64,000 nt of DNA from Alloprevotella rava (GCF_014195585.1 NZ_JACICA010000007.1:62001-126000), one strand, 5' to 3'; numbered from the stretch's first letter, positions 28,329-37,504 are shown. Numbers and translations: made by a program. The notes: a model not told the origin generated them from the sequence alone.

Positions 28329-29582
28329 TTAATTTTTTTTCTCGAGTTTCGGGAGTTTGACTACGCTACCAATTGTAATAACATCTGGATTTTCTATCTT
28401 GTTGAAGAAAATAATATACTTAGCAAAGTCGCGGTTCCCGTAGGTTTGTTTGGCGAGCCTATAGAGATTTTCTCCACGTTGTAGGGAGTGTGTACCAATG
28501 ATACCAATGATCTTATAGTTGCTACCCTCCATCTGCGCATACATATCTTCGGGGCGAAACTGAGGAGTGGAGGGGACAGTGGGAGGAATAGCCGGTGGGA
28601 GAGTATCGGGCTTGTTGAAATTGGCTGTATTTGCTGGTTTTGTCTGTGGTGTATCAGCTAGGGTAGCTATTTTACTTGATTGTGGTGTAGAACCTGCGGG
28701 AGGAGTGATTGTTGAGACTTTAACTGTTTCCATGTGGTCGCCAAAGATGTGATAATAGCCTGCAAAATAAAAAGTTATTAATAGTGCCAAGCTACATAAT
28801 ATAAAGCCTGCAATTTTTAAGTGGCGTATGCTATGTTTTGTCGGAGATATTTGTTCTTCTGTTCCGTCTTCTTCAGCATTATTTTTACTAGCCGTTTCAT
28901 TGCTGTTATTCTCGGCATTACTTCCATGAATGGGGATGAAAGAAGCTCCTTCAGAGAGTTCTATTAGTGGTATCTCTTCTTGACTTAATCCCTCTTGTGG
29001 CTCGTTGCTATTATCTAGGGAAGTAACCTCTTCTGCTTTACTTGGTTTTTCTACTTCTGACAAAGCACTGACTTGGGACTCTTCTAGAATCGACAAATCT
29101 TCTGTGGGAACAAGATCATCAGAGATTGTAGTTTCTTCTGAAGCCAAATTCTCATCCTTTTGAAAAATGGTTTCAGGTTGTTCTACTATTTCTTTTTCAG
29201 CTAGTTTTACTTCTAGGGCTACTTTGCTGTCTATTTCTGCAAAATCGCTATCTTTTATATCCTCATTGAGTGTTACTGTCTGAAATTGCGCAAAGGGTTT
29301 ATTGACAGTGTCTTTTAATAAGGTATCGGGTGTGAATGTAATTTTAGGATGACTACTAATCTGAATCCGTTTTCCCGTGTTCACATTGATGCTTTCACGT
29401 TCTCCTACAGTGATGATCTTGAAGGTACCGAAACCTTTGATTTTAACAAACTTATCATCCATAAGGCCCGATTCTATCGTGTCGAAGAAACTGCGGATGA
29501 ATGCTTCCGCTTTTTTCTTCGATATGCCTTGGTATTGAGCAAAGAAAGTTGCAAAATCTTGTGGTGAATACTTGGTGTTCAT
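28329..29582 (-). CDS. HU-domain protein fused to a membrane helix and LysM-like domain
   Basis: 417 residues starting MNTKYSPQDF. Residues 1-95 form an HU/IHF-type domain (KIKGFGTFKIITVGERESINVNTG). A long acidic, Glu/Ser-rich linker (about 105-245) follows, then a membrane helix (about 257-278), a Pro/Thr-rich periplasmic stretch and a C-terminal LysM-like domain (SLQRGENLYRLAKQTYGN onward). The layout suggests a link between nucleoid DNA and peptidoglycan, but this is inference. The start at 29582 lies 4 bases after the stop of the small HU gene, indicating coupling. Confidence 0.75.
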   Translation of the reverse strand: MNTKYSPQDFATFFAQYQGISKKKAEAFIRSFFDTIESGLMDDKFVKIKGFGTFKIITVGERESINVNTGKRIQISSHPKITFTPDTLLKDTVNKPFAQFQTVTLNEDIKDSDFAEIDSKVALEVKLAEKEIVEQPETIFQKDENLASEETTISDDLVPTEDLSILEESQVSALSEVEKPSKAEEVTSLDNSNEPQEGLSQEEIPLIELSEGASFIPIHGSNAENNSNETASKNNAEEDGTEEQISPTKHSIRHLKIAGFILCSLALLITFYFAGYYHIFGDHMETVKVSTITPPAGSTPQSSKIATLADTPQTKPANTANFNKPDTLPPAIPPTVPSTPQFRPEDMYAQMEGSNYKIIGIIGTHSLQRGENLYRLAKQTYGNRDFAKYIIFFNKIENPDVITIGSVVKLPKLEKKN

Positions 29583-29586
29583 TAGC

Positions 29587-29859
29587 TTATTGGGCTTTAT
29601 CCTTGAGTGAGTTGCTAGCTTTAAATGCAATAGTAAGTTTTGGAGGGACAAGCATGCGCTGCTTTGTTGACGGATTTATAAGGATACGTTCCTTTTTCTT
29701 CTTAATGTCAAATGATCCGAAGTTTTGAATGGTCAGCATATCGCCTTCCTCCAATTTCTCAGAGAGAGCTTTGGAGAAAGCTTCAATAGTTTTTTGTACG
29801 TCTTGTGGAGTTGTTTCAAGGCGTGCTGCTAAATTGTTGAGGAAGTCTTTATTATTCAT
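29587..29859 (-). CDS. HU-family DNA-binding protein
   Basis: 90 residues, a complete HU/IHF-like protein: LAARLETTPQDVQKTIEAFSKAL helices, then GDMLTIQNFGSFDIKKKKER (the FGxF turn) and the arm INPSTKQRMLVPPKLTIAFKAS. Expected to bend and compact DNA. It heads a run of three genes with HU-related domains (with 28329 and 27273). Confidence 0.9.
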   Translation of the reverse strand: MNNKDFLNNLAARLETTPQDVQKTIEAFSKALSEKLEEGDMLTIQNFGSFDIKKKKERILINPSTKQRMLVPPKLTIAFKASNSLKDKAQ

Positions 29860-29871
29860 TATAGTAGATGC

Positions 29872-31161
29872 CTATTTCTGTGTAGTACCATATAAGTCGT
29901 ATTCGTCAGAATCTACGATGTCTACGTTGTAGAACTCTCCAATCATGAGCTCCTCTGTGGCAGGAATAAGTACTTCACAATCCACTTCTGGAGAGTCGAA
30001 TTCTGTTCGGCCGATAAAGAATTCTCCTTCCTGTCGGTCGATGATTGTCTTATAGGTCTTACCAACTTTTTTGGTGTTTAATTCTGTTGAAATCTTCATT
30101 TGAAGTTCCATCAGTTTGTCCACTCGTTCTTGCTTTATTTCTTCTGGTATATCATCTTCATAATGGAGAGCAGCAAAAGTTCCTTCTTCCTCGCTGTAGG
30201 CAAATACGCCCATACGGTCGAAGCGGGTATCACGGATAAAGTCGTAGAGCTCTTTGAAATCCTCTTCTGTTTCACCAGGGAAGCCAACCAAGAGTGTTGT
30301 GCGGATACACAGGTTGGGTACTTCTTCTCGCATCTTTTTGATAAGGTCGAGAGTTTCTTGCTTCGTAACATGACGCCGCATACGTTGTAGTACGTTATCG
30401 CTGATATGCTGTAATGCGATGTCTAGGTAATTACATACATTGCTGTTTTCTTTAATGACACGGAGCAAGTCAAGAGGGAAGTCATTAGGGTAGGCGTAGT
30501 GTAATCGAATCCATTCTACTCCAGGTATCTTAGCCATTTCATCAACTAATTCTGAAATCATTGGCTTGTTATAAAGGTCGATGCCATAGTAAGTGAGTTC
30601 TTGTTCAATTACCTGGAACTCTTTTACTCCTTGTATAACGAGTCCTCTAACTTCATCTAGAATCTCTTCTTTAGGGCGGCTTACATGGCGGCCTGTGATA
30701 AGAGGGATGGCACAATAAGCACACATCCTATTACATCCTTCAGCAATCTTGATGTAAGCGTAGTGTGAAGGGGTTGTTAGGACACGTTCTCCGAGAGTTT
30801 GGGTGTTATAGCCGGACTGAAGATCTTTCAGCAAATCCTTCCAATTAAATTTCCCATAGAATTTATCTACTTGTGGGATTTCTGCTTTTAGCTCGTCCAT
30901 ATATCGTTCAGAGAGGCAGCCCATAACAAAGACTTTCTTAAGTGTTCCTGCGTCTTTCTGGTTGCAAAGATTGAGAATCATATTGATACTCTCTTCCTTT
31001 GCCGAAGTGATAAAGCCACAAGTGTTGATAACGGCTATATCGCCGTGTGTCTCGTTCGGATTGTGGTATGCTTTGAATCCGTGTTCTGCAAACTGATTCA
31101 TGAGACGCTCTGAGTCTACAAGATTTTTGGAGCACCCCATGGTGATGATATCTATATTCAT
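29872..31161 (-). CDS. rimO: Ribosomal protein S12 methylthiotransferase
   Basis: Radical-SAM enzyme adding a methylthio group to Asp of S12. The 429-residue protein has an N-terminal UPF0004 domain with cysteines in MGCSKNLVDS, INTCGFI and MGCLSERY. The radical-SAM cluster motif is CNRMCAYCAIP, and a C-terminal TRAM domain follows. The TSEELxYYGxD-type region reads QELTYYGIDLYN, typical of RimO rather than MiaB. Length fits. It lies just upstream of the HU gene. Confidence 0.93.
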   Translation of the reverse strand: MNIDIITMGCSKNLVDSERLMNQFAEHGFKAYHNPNETHGDIAVINTCGFITSAKEESINMILNLCNQKDAGTLKKVFVMGCLSERYMDELKAEIPQVDKFYGKFNWKDLLKDLQSGYNTQTLGERVLTTPSHYAYIKIAEGCNRMCAYCAIPLITGRHVSRPKEEILDEVRGLVIQGVKEFQVIEQELTYYGIDLYNKPMISELVDEMAKIPGVEWIRLHYAYPNDFPLDLLRVIKENSNVCNYLDIALQHISDNVLQRMRRHVTKQETLDLIKKMREEVPNLCIRTTLLVGFPGETEEDFKELYDFIRDTRFDRMGVFAYSEEEGTFAALHYEDDIPEEIKQERVDKLMELQMKISTELNTKKVGKTYKTIIDRQEGEFFIGRTEFDSPEVDCEVLIPATEELMIGEFYNVDIVDSDEYDLYGTTQK

Positions 31162-31173
31162 TTAGTAGATTTC

Positions 31174-31744
31174 TTATTTTTCAATGTTTTGGAGTAGAAG
31201 CTCTTCTATGATTTTAGGGAAATGTTCAAGTTCGAGTTGGTGCTCTTTATTTGCAATCTCCTCGATGCTATCGTCTGTACTGATGTACGTTTTTACTTGT
31301 GCTATAATTTCTCCGCTATCACAGATATTTGAAACGTAGTGGACTGTCATGCCCATTTCTTTCTCTCCTGCGTCTTTCACTGCTTTGTGGACGTGCTTGT
31401 CCGTACATTCCTTTTCCTCCGTATTTAGGGAGTAAGGCGGGGTGGAGATTGATGATTCTTTTGGGGTAGGCATTTATGAGGTAGTCTGGAATCATCAATA
31501 GGAAACCTGCTAGGACGATGAAATCTATATCTTTCAGTAAGGGAAGTAATTGTTGTGGGTTTGAAAAAACTTCTTTGTTTGCTATGCAGGTGGGAATTCC
31601 TAATGATTTGGCTCTTTCTAATCCATAAGCGTCTTTTTTGTTGCTAACAACAAGTGAGACGTTTATGTAGGTATTGTCTGCAAAGTAACGAATGATGTTC
31701 TCGCAGTTTGTTCCTTCTCCTGAGATGAAGATGGCAAGGTTCAT
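31174..31744 (-). pseudogene. purN: Phosphoribosylglycinamide formyltransferase, interrupted by a frameshift
   Basis: Third step of purine synthesis (GAR to FGAR using 10-formyl-THF). The first frame (31744 to 31319) has the normal start MNLAIFISGEGTNCENIIRY and the active-site region INLHPALLPKYGGKGMYG, then turns into nonsense. The second frame carries the expected continuation HVHKAVKDAGEKEMGMTVHY with the catalytic Asp in CDSGEII and runs to 31174. Removing one base near 31399 (minus-strand GGA-C-AAG) restores GMYGKHVHKAV, which fits the family pattern. It is therefore either a true pseudogene or a sequencing error. The start overlaps the ftsY stop by 4 bases. Confidence 0.85.
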
Positions 31745-32709
31745 TTGTTTTTATCTTCTTCAAACAGACTTTCTACAAAGCTTTTGCTATTGAATGGTTG
31801 CAAGTCTTGCATTCTTTCACCTAGTCCGATGTATTTTACTGGTACTTTGAGCTGGTGTGAGATGCCTAGTACTACGCCGCCTTTTGCTGTTCCGTCAAGC
31901 TTCGTGATGGCAAGGCTAGTGACGTCTGTGGCTTTGATGAATTGTTTCGCTTGTTCGAAGGCGTTTTGTCCTGTTGACCCATCAAGGACAAGTAGGATTT
32001 CGTTGGGAGCATCAGGTACAACTTTCTTCATGACATTTTTGATTTTTGTCAATTCGTTCATGAGGCCCACTTTATTGTGGAGTCGTCCTGCGGTGTCGAT
32101 GAGGACTACGTCTGCATCGTTGGCTTTTGCTGATGAGAGGGTATCAAAGGCCACGCTCGCAGGGTCGCTGCCCATCTGTTGCTTCACAACGGGGACGCCT
32201 ACGCGTTCTCCCCAAATGCAGAGTTGTTCAACGGCGGCTGCACGGAAGGTATCGGCAGCACCTAGATAGACGCGTTTACCTTCTTGTTTGAATTGGTAGG
32301 CGAGTTTTCCGATAGTGGTGGTTTTTCCCACTCCGTTGACTCCTACTACCATTATGACGTATGGTTTTTTGTCTGCGGGGATAACAAAGCCTTCTCCGTT
32401 ATCGTTGCCTGTTTCAACGAGGAGGCTTTCTATTTCTTCGCGCAGAATGCGGTTCAATTCGGATGCACCTACGTATTTGTCGCGGGCTACGCGCTCTTCG
32501 ATTCTCTTTATGATCTCGACGGTTGTTTCTACGCCTACGTCGGAGGTGATGAGGACCTCTTCTAGGTTGTCGAGGATCTCATCGTCGACTTTTGCTTTGC
32601 CTGCCACAGCGCGAGCAATCTTTTCGAAAACGCTACTCTTAGTTTTTTGTAGTCCTTGGTCAAGTACTTCTTTTTGCTCTTTTTTGCTGAATAGATTGAA
32701 AAATCCCAT
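31741..32709 (-). CDS. ftsY: Signal recognition particle receptor FtsY
   Basis: SRP receptor GTPase that docks ribosome-nascent-chain complexes at the inner membrane. The 322-residue protein has a short N domain and an NG GTPase: GVNGVGKTTTIGKL (about 123-136), AADTFRAAA, DTAGRLHNK, TKLDGTAKGG and the closing GLGERMQDLQPF. It lacks the long acidic A domain of E. coli FtsY, as is usual in Bacteroidetes. Confidence 0.96.
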   Translation of the reverse strand: MGFFNLFSKKEQKEVLDQGLQKTKSSVFEKIARAVAGKAKVDDEILDNLEEVLITSDVGVETTVEIIKRIEERVARDKYVGASELNRILREEIESLLVETGNDNGEGFVIPADKKPYVIMVVGVNGVGKTTTIGKLAYQFKQEGKRVYLGAADTFRAAAVEQLCIWGERVGVPVVKQQMGSDPASVAFDTLSSAKANDADVVLIDTAGRLHNKVGLMNELTKIKNVMKKVVPDAPNEILLVLDGSTGQNAFEQAKQFIKATDVTSLAITKLDGTAKGGVVLGISHQLKVPVKYIGLGERMQDLQPFNSKSFVESLFEEDKNK

Positions 32710-32780
32710 TGCCTTGATATTGTGTGAAAACGACTTCTCTTATTTCTGCAAATTTACAATTTTTTTCTGATAATAACAAC

Positions 32781-32810
32781 AAAAAACCCAGGGCTTTAGC
32801 TCTGGGTTTT
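32781..32810 (-). terminator. Terminator of the rpmB-rpmG-DUF4295 operon
   Basis: On the minus strand AAAACCCAGAGC, a TAAA loop, then GCCCTGGGTTTTTT: a strong stem with a T run just after the DUF4295 gene. Confidence 0.85.
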
Positions 32811-32834
32811 ATCGTTGTTGTCACTGAGGACTTA

Positions 32835-32993
32835 TTAGTTCTTGAAGAATTCCTGAACTTTGTCGTTAGGAACCATCTGCTCATCAAAGACGTAAGCACC
32901 AGTCTTCGGGCTCTTAACCATCTTGATGACTTTTGTGTAGGAACGGCCGTCAGTTCTACCTTCCTGCAACGTTGCGACTGCTTTCTTTGCCAT
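32835..32993 (-). CDS. DUF4295 small basic protein
   Basis: A 52-residue protein beginning MAKKAVATLQEGRTDGRSYT and ending VPNDKVQEFFKN. This is the Bacteroidetes-specific DUF4295 family, regularly encoded right after rpmB and rpmG and presumably ribosome-associated. It is easy to miss because of its size. It begins 12 bases after the rpmG stop codon (33006), in the same operon. Confidence 0.88.
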   Translation of the reverse strand: MAKKAVATLQEGRTDGRSYTKVIKMVKSPKTGAYVFDEQMVPNDKVQEFFKN

Positions 32994-33005
32994 AGTGCTT
33001 TATCT

Positions 33006-33197
33006 TTATTTGATTTCTTTGTGAATGGTCATGCGACGGAGGATGGGGTTATATTTCTTCACCTCCAAGCGTTCCGGCGTGTTCTTACGGTTCTTCGTCG
33101 TGATGTAGCGAGATGTACCGGGCAGACCGCTTTCCTTCATTTCAGTACATTCGAGGATAACCTGAATGCGATTACCTTTAGCTTTCTTTCCTGCCAT
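33006..33197 (-). CDS. rpmG: 50S ribosomal protein L33
   Basis: 63 residues: [20 protein letters not shown], then [22 protein letters not shown], the standard L33 pattern. Only one Cys (LECT) remains, so it is the zinc-free form. Middle gene of the L28-L33-DUF4295 operon. Confidence 0.95.
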   Translation of the reverse strand: MAGKKAKGNRIQVILECTEMKESGLPGTSRYITTKNRKNTPERLEVKKYNPILRRMTIHKEIK

Positions 33198-33209
33198 GAT
33201 GTTTAATTA

Positions 33210-33470
33210 TTAACCGATTACTTTAATAGAGTTCCAGTCGCAATAACCTTTGGCAACCGCGTTGTTCAACGCAGCGTCAAGGCCAACCTTATTGATAAGG
33301 CGAAGACCAGCAGCACTGATGCGAAGCTGAATCCAGCAATCCTGCTCTACGTAGTAGAACTTTTTACGGAACAGGTTCACGTCAAAACTGCGCTTTGTGC
33401 GACGCTTTGATTTGGAAACATTGTTGCCAATCATGGCTTTCTTTCCGGTGATCTGACAAATTTTAGACAT
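33210..33470 (-). CDS. rpmB: 50S ribosomal protein L28
   Basis: 86 residues starting [19 protein letters not shown], then [20 protein letters not shown], the characteristic L28 N-terminus. First gene of the small ribosomal operon. Confidence 0.96.
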   Translation of the reverse strand: MSKICQITGKKAMIGNNVSKSKRRTKRSFDVNLFRKKFYYVEQDCWIQLRISAAGLRLINKVGLDAALNNAVAKGYCDWNSIKVIG

Positions 33471-33682
33471 TGCTATCTACTTGTTTTTTAATTCGTTGTT
33501 AGTGTACTTTCCCAATACGAGGTGCAAAGTTAGTGTAAAACAAGCGAAGAACAAAATAATTTTATGTCTTTTTTGTTTTTTTCTTTGCCTAGCCATTACA
33601 ACTCATTGTTTTGTCGGAAGTCGGGGGCTTGGGGCGGTGAGAAGGTTGAAGTCCCGTTCTTAACGATAAGTTGCTCTTTCGG

Positions 33683-34198
33683 TTAGTCTTCTTTCGGGCA
33701 ATTTTCTTTGAGGTAGTCGAGGAGCATGTGGATGGCCTTATTGGTGGCGCTTTCCAAATTGCGTTCACGACCGTTGTCTTCTTCAATCTTATAGGTGACG
33801 ATGTTGTCGCTAGAACCTACGGCTATCCATATCGTTCCTGTTAGTACGCCGGGGCGGCCTGTGCCGTCGGGGCCGCCAGGGCCTGCAAATCCGCTGATAG
33901 CCACTGCGTAGTCGCTGCCAAACATTTTGTTGGAGCCTACTACCATTTCCTTTACCACTTCTTCGCTCACTACGCTGTGTTGCTCGATGGTTTCGGGGGA
34001 TACGCCGAGGTGCTTCACTTTAAGCTCGGTGGCGTAGCAAACAAGGCCTCCTATATAATAATTAGAACTTCCGGGTTGTGCTGTGATGACGCTGCTAATG
34101 CGCCCTGCGGTGCAACTCTCGGCTGTAGAGAGTGTTTTTTGAGAGTTCCAAAGGAGTTTGTTGATTTCTTTACTGACTAATCTTACGTCAAAGTCCAT
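33683..34198 (-). CDS. CinA C-terminal-domain protein (nicotinamide-nucleotide amidase-like)
   Basis: 171 residues, a stand-alone CinA C-terminal domain. It shows TAESCTAGRISSVITAQPGSS (catalytic Ser/Lys region), VVSEEVVKEMVVGSNKMFG and AVAISGFAGPGGPDGTGRPG. The family deamidates NMN to NaMN in pyridine-nucleotide salvage. No N-terminal MoaB-like domain is present. It starts 11 bases after the tsaD stop on the same strand. Confidence 0.9.
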   Translation of the reverse strand: MDFDVRLVSKEINKLLWNSQKTLSTAESCTAGRISSVITAQPGSSNYYIGGLVCYATELKVKHLGVSPETIEQHSVVSEEVVKEMVVGSNKMFGSDYAVAISGFAGPGGPDGTGRPGVLTGTIWIAVGSSDNIVTYKIEEDNGRERNLESATNKAIHMLLDYLKENCPKED

Positions 34199-34209
34199 AT
34201 TGTAAGTTT

Positions 34210-35232
34210 TTATAGTGTTGTACGTGAGTAGGCTGGTTTGTCGATAGGACAGAAATCCCTGTCTAAGTATTTGTAATAGCCTGTGATGGCTATCATGGCT
34301 GCGTTGTCGGTGGTGTAGCCAAACTTAGGGATATAGATGCTCCATTGCTTGTTGTCTTGTCTGGTCTTAAAGGCTTCGCGTAGTGCTGTGTTGGCACTAA
34401 CGCCTCCGCTGAGGGCTACTTCTGTGATGCCAGTTTCTTTAACGGCTTGTGTGAGCTTCTTCATGAGGATGTCTATTATGGTTTTCTCTAGCGAAGCTGC
34501 AAGGTCTTCTTTGTGGTGTTCCACAAAGTTGGGGTCTTTCTTTGTTTCGTCGCGTAGGAAATAGAGGAAGGAGGTTTTCAGACCGCTAAAGCTATAGTCG
34601 AGGCCTGCTATGTGAGGTTTGGCAAAGGTGTAGGCGTTGGGGTTGCCTTGGCGTGCCAGCTTGTCAATGATTGGGCCGCCTGGATAGCCAAAGCCCATCA
34701 CTTTCGAACATTTGTCCATGGCTTCGCCTGCGGCATCGTCGATGGTCTGTCCGAGCATTTCCATGTCGTTGTAAGCGTTCACCTTCACTATCTGGGAGTT
34801 GCCACCACTCACCATAAGGCAGAGGTAGGGGAAGGGCGGAACGCGCAATTCTTCTCCTTCTGTCAATATGAAATGTGCCAAGATGTGTCCTTGCAGGTGA
34901 TTGGCTTCGATGAGGGGGATGCCTAGGGAGGTAGCAAGGCCTTTGGCGAAGCTCACGCCAACGTGGAGTGAACCCATGAGGCCTGGGCCTAGGGTTACGG
35001 TGATGGCCGATAGCTGTTCTTTTGTTATGCCCGCTTGCTTAAGTGCTTGGTCCACTACGGGCACTATATTCTGCTGGTGTGCGCGTGAGGCAAGTTCGGG
35101 TACTACGCCTCCGTAGGCCTTATGAACGGCTTGCGAGGCTGTGATATTACTAAGTAGATAGCCGTTTCTGATAACGGCAGCACTCGTGTCGTCACAGCTG
35201 CTTTCTATTCCTAATATATATATATCGTTCAT
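34210..35232 (-). CDS. tsaD: tRNA N6-threonylcarbamoyladenosine transferase TsaD
   Basis: Catalytic ASKHA-fold subunit for t6A37 tRNA modification. The 340-residue protein has the start ILGIESSCDDTSAAVI, the iron-site motif NHLQGHILAHF (HxxxH), LMVSGGNSQIV, DDAAGEAMDK and the late VALSGGVSANTALRE. Length is standard. It overlaps nothing but is closely spaced between map and the cinA-like gene. Confidence 0.97.
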   Translation of the reverse strand: MNDIYILGIESSCDDTSAAVIRNGYLLSNITASQAVHKAYGGVVPELASRAHQQNIVPVVDQALKQAGITKEQLSAITVTLGPGLMGSLHVGVSFAKGLATSLGIPLIEANHLQGHILAHFILTEGEELRVPPFPYLCLMVSGGNSQIVKVNAYNDMEMLGQTIDDAAGEAMDKCSKVMGFGYPGGPIIDKLARQGNPNAYTFAKPHIAGLDYSFSGLKTSFLYFLRDETKKDPNFVEHHKEDLAASLEKTIIDILMKKLTQAVKETGITEVALSGGVSANTALREAFKTRQDNKQWSIYIPKFGYTTDNAAMIAITGYYKYLDRDFCPIDKPAYSRTTL

Positions 35233-35236
35233 TGTT

Positions 35237-36094
35237 CTAGTAAGTCAAGATTTCAACTCCGTCTTCTGTCATCAGGAAGGTGTGTTCCCATTGTGCGCTG
35301 GGCAGCTCGTCTTCTGTCACGACGGTCCAGTTGTCATCGGAATCGATGAATACTTCTCGCCCTCCCATATTGATCATTGGTTCTATAGTGAAAACCATAC
35401 CTGGCACGAGGAGCATGCCGTCTTGATGGGTGTCGTAGTGATTCACTTCTGGTTCGTCGTGGAAAACAAGTCCTACGCCGTGGCCGCAGAACTCCTCTAC
35501 AACGCTATATCCGTTGCTGTGGGCGTGTTTGTCAATGGCTTTACCTACATCGCCAATGAAGCCCCATGGCTTTGCTGCTGCTGCGCCTATGTCGAGACAC
35601 TCTTTGGTCACTCTAACCAGACGTTCTTTCTCTGGCGTGGTTTTGCCAATGATAAACATTCTGCTGGCGTCGCTGAAGTAGCCGTCTTTGATGGTTGAAA
35701 CATCTACATTGACAATGTCACCCTCTTCGAGGATATCGTCTTCTGAGGGAATGCCGTGACATACCACTTCGTTGATGCTCGTACATACGCTTTTGGGGTA
35801 GCCTTCGTAGTTGAGGTCTGCGGGTATGGCCCCGTGTGCGGTGGTGTATTCGTATACGATGCGGTCGATTTCTTCTGTGCTCATGCCGGCGCATATCTTC
35901 TCTGCCACAGCATCAAGAACGCCTGTGTTGATTACACTTGAACGGCGAATGCCTGCAATTTGTTCTTCGGTAAGAACTAAACGACGGGGAGGAACAATGT
36001 GTCCTTGGTTTTGCAACTCAAGGATACGCTTGTCGAAGTCAGTCATCTGCTGACCTTTGGGCACAAACCAATTTCTTTTTCTTAAGCTGAACAT
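35237..36094 (-). CDS. map: Methionine aminopeptidase, type I
   Basis: Removes N-terminal Met from nascent proteins. The 285-residue protein has the metal ligands in NVDVSTIKDGYFSDASRMF (two Asp), GHGVGLVFHDEPEV (His), and the C-terminal Glu residues in FTIEPMINMGG and TVVTEDELPSAQWEHT. An N-terminal extension of about 40 residues (RKRNWFVPKGQQM) precedes the catalytic domain. It ends 4 bases before the tsaD start. Confidence 0.94.
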   Translation of the reverse strand: MFSLRKRNWFVPKGQQMTDFDKRILELQNQGHIVPPRRLVLTEEQIAGIRRSSVINTGVLDAVAEKICAGMSTEEIDRIVYEYTTAHGAIPADLNYEGYPKSVCTSINEVVCHGIPSEDDILEEGDIVNVDVSTIKDGYFSDASRMFIIGKTTPEKERLVRVTKECLDIGAAAAKPWGFIGDVGKAIDKHAHSNGYSVVEEFCGHGVGLVFHDEPEVNHYDTHQDGMLLVPGMVFTIEPMINMGGREVFIDSDDNWTVVTEDELPSAQWEHTFLMTEDGVEILTY

Positions 36095-36984
36095 GTCTTC
36101 TACTTCTTATTTGTGTCCAAAGGTACGAATAAAAAACGGAAAAGAAACAGATTTTTATGGATTATTTAGTGTGCGTTTTTATAGATGTTTTTTCTATTGA
36201 AAGGTGTAAAAATGAATTGTTATCAGTGGCTTGATTTTTGAAAATTTGGACAAAAAACGGCACTTTTGTTCAAAAAGCGGACATTTGGATCTAAGTTTTC
36301 TGCAAAATCGTGGAAAAATTTTTCGCGATTTGTACCCAAATTTAGAGAAAAGTGTACCGAATTTTTATGCAAAATGCGCTTCCGAAGGCTGTTTTTGTCT
36401 TTTGGGGAGTGATTTTGCTTGTTGTTTGTGTGTGGGGTGTTGTGTGTAGTGGTGTATTGTGTTGTTTTTCAGAGTGTTGTATTGGTTTGTTTTTGCTTGT
36501 TAAGTGTGTTTACTTTCGCGCTTTCGCGTCATGAGGGGAGGAAAATAGATGGGGAAAAAGAAAAAAATGTGGGGTAATTCAATGATATACATTGTATTAT
36601 GTCCTTGTTTTTATGTATGGGGTAAATGTGGTATATCTACACCCTCTCCAGACGAAAGCGCGGAAGTTGTGAAAAGAAAAGCGAGAGAGGAATGAAGGAA
36701 AAAACTTTCCATTTCTAGTGTTGAGTGAAGTGTCTTTCTTGTGAATTGTTTATGTGGTTTGGTTTAAGTTTATCCTTATTCTGTCGGCTGGCATCCTTAT
36801 TCTGTCAGTTTGTAGCCTTATTGTATTTATTAAAGTGATTATTTTATTATTGTTGTGTATTTTGTTGTTTATTAGTGGTATGAAGATTTTTTATTGTAAG
36901 AGGGGCGCTCTGTAGGACTTGCTTGTGTGGGTGTAGGGGATGAAAAAAGAAGTTATACGGGAGTGTATAACTTCTTTTTGGAGT
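36095..36984. other. Intergenic region between map and ssrA
   Basis: About 890 bases without a convincing gene. Contents: near-repeats ACAAAAAACGG/TCAAAAAGCGG at about 36244-36269 and TGTACC at about 36329 and 36351; a strongly G/T-biased stretch at about 36400-36500; and the CCTTATT array at 36774-36822. Small open frames over the G/T-rich part look like composition artefacts. Confidence 0.5.
36774..36822 (+). repeat. 21-base-phased CCTTATT array, copy 4
   Basis: Three CCTTATT words at 36774, 36795 and 36816, each exactly 21 bases apart. The first two extend as CCTTATTCTGTC(A/G)G. This is the clearest of the four arrays. Confidence 0.7.
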
Positions 36985-37387
36985 TGGTGGAGCAGGAGGG
37001 GATTGAACCCTCGTCCAAACAGGGAGCTAAAATGCTTTCTACATGCTTATCTCTGCCTAAGCTTTTCGGGTGTAGATAAAGACCAGAGCCACTAAGTCTG
37101 CACCTTATCCTCTAAAGTTTAATCGAGAGTACGAGGCTACCCAAGACGATTCCCGAATTGTCTGCACCACTTAACCCATGAGCCTCGGAACAACGGCTGT
37201 GGAGTGATGTCTCGTCACAACACCTAGTGTCGTGATAAAGCCCGAACTTACTATACTTCGGTTAGGCAGCGAGAGCGTAGTTGTTTTCGCCAGTTAAATT
37301 TTTGAAAGCCGATATTAAGGTGCCCACTTTCAGGCGCACCGCATGCTTACACTTCACCTCGACCTGCTGTCAAATCCAGTCTGCCCC
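36985..37387 (-). ncRNA. ssrA: tmRNA
   Basis: 403 nt on the minus strand. The 5' end GGGGCAGACTGGATTTGACA is the conserved tmRNA start and the 3' end has a T arm (GGTTCAATCCC) and an encoded CCA. The tag frame reads GENNYALAA then TAA at about 37261-37290. It rescues stalled ribosomes and tags proteins for proteolysis. The tag is the Bacteroidales type. Confidence 0.97.
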
Positions 37388-37504
37388 AGATGTGTGTGGC
37401 TGCAAAGATAAAAACTTTTTTAGAATATCTGTACTTGTCCTGTATTTAACTGCTTTTTGCTTAAAAATAGTTGTGTTAAGATGCTGTGTTTATATATTTT
37501 TTAT

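Noticed and set aside
31174-31473. Independent 99-residue gene downstream of purN
   Set aside because: Its sequence is the expected C-terminal half of PurN; no start signal.
36352-36534. 60-codon frame in the G/T-rich region
   Set aside because: Hydrophobic Cys/Val-rich product caused by G/T bias; no promoter or homology.
36774-36822. CRISPR array
   Set aside because: Units are only 7-12 conserved bases with 9-14 variable ones, and no cas genes are present; spacing and length do not fit repeats and spacers. No CRISPR was found in the window.
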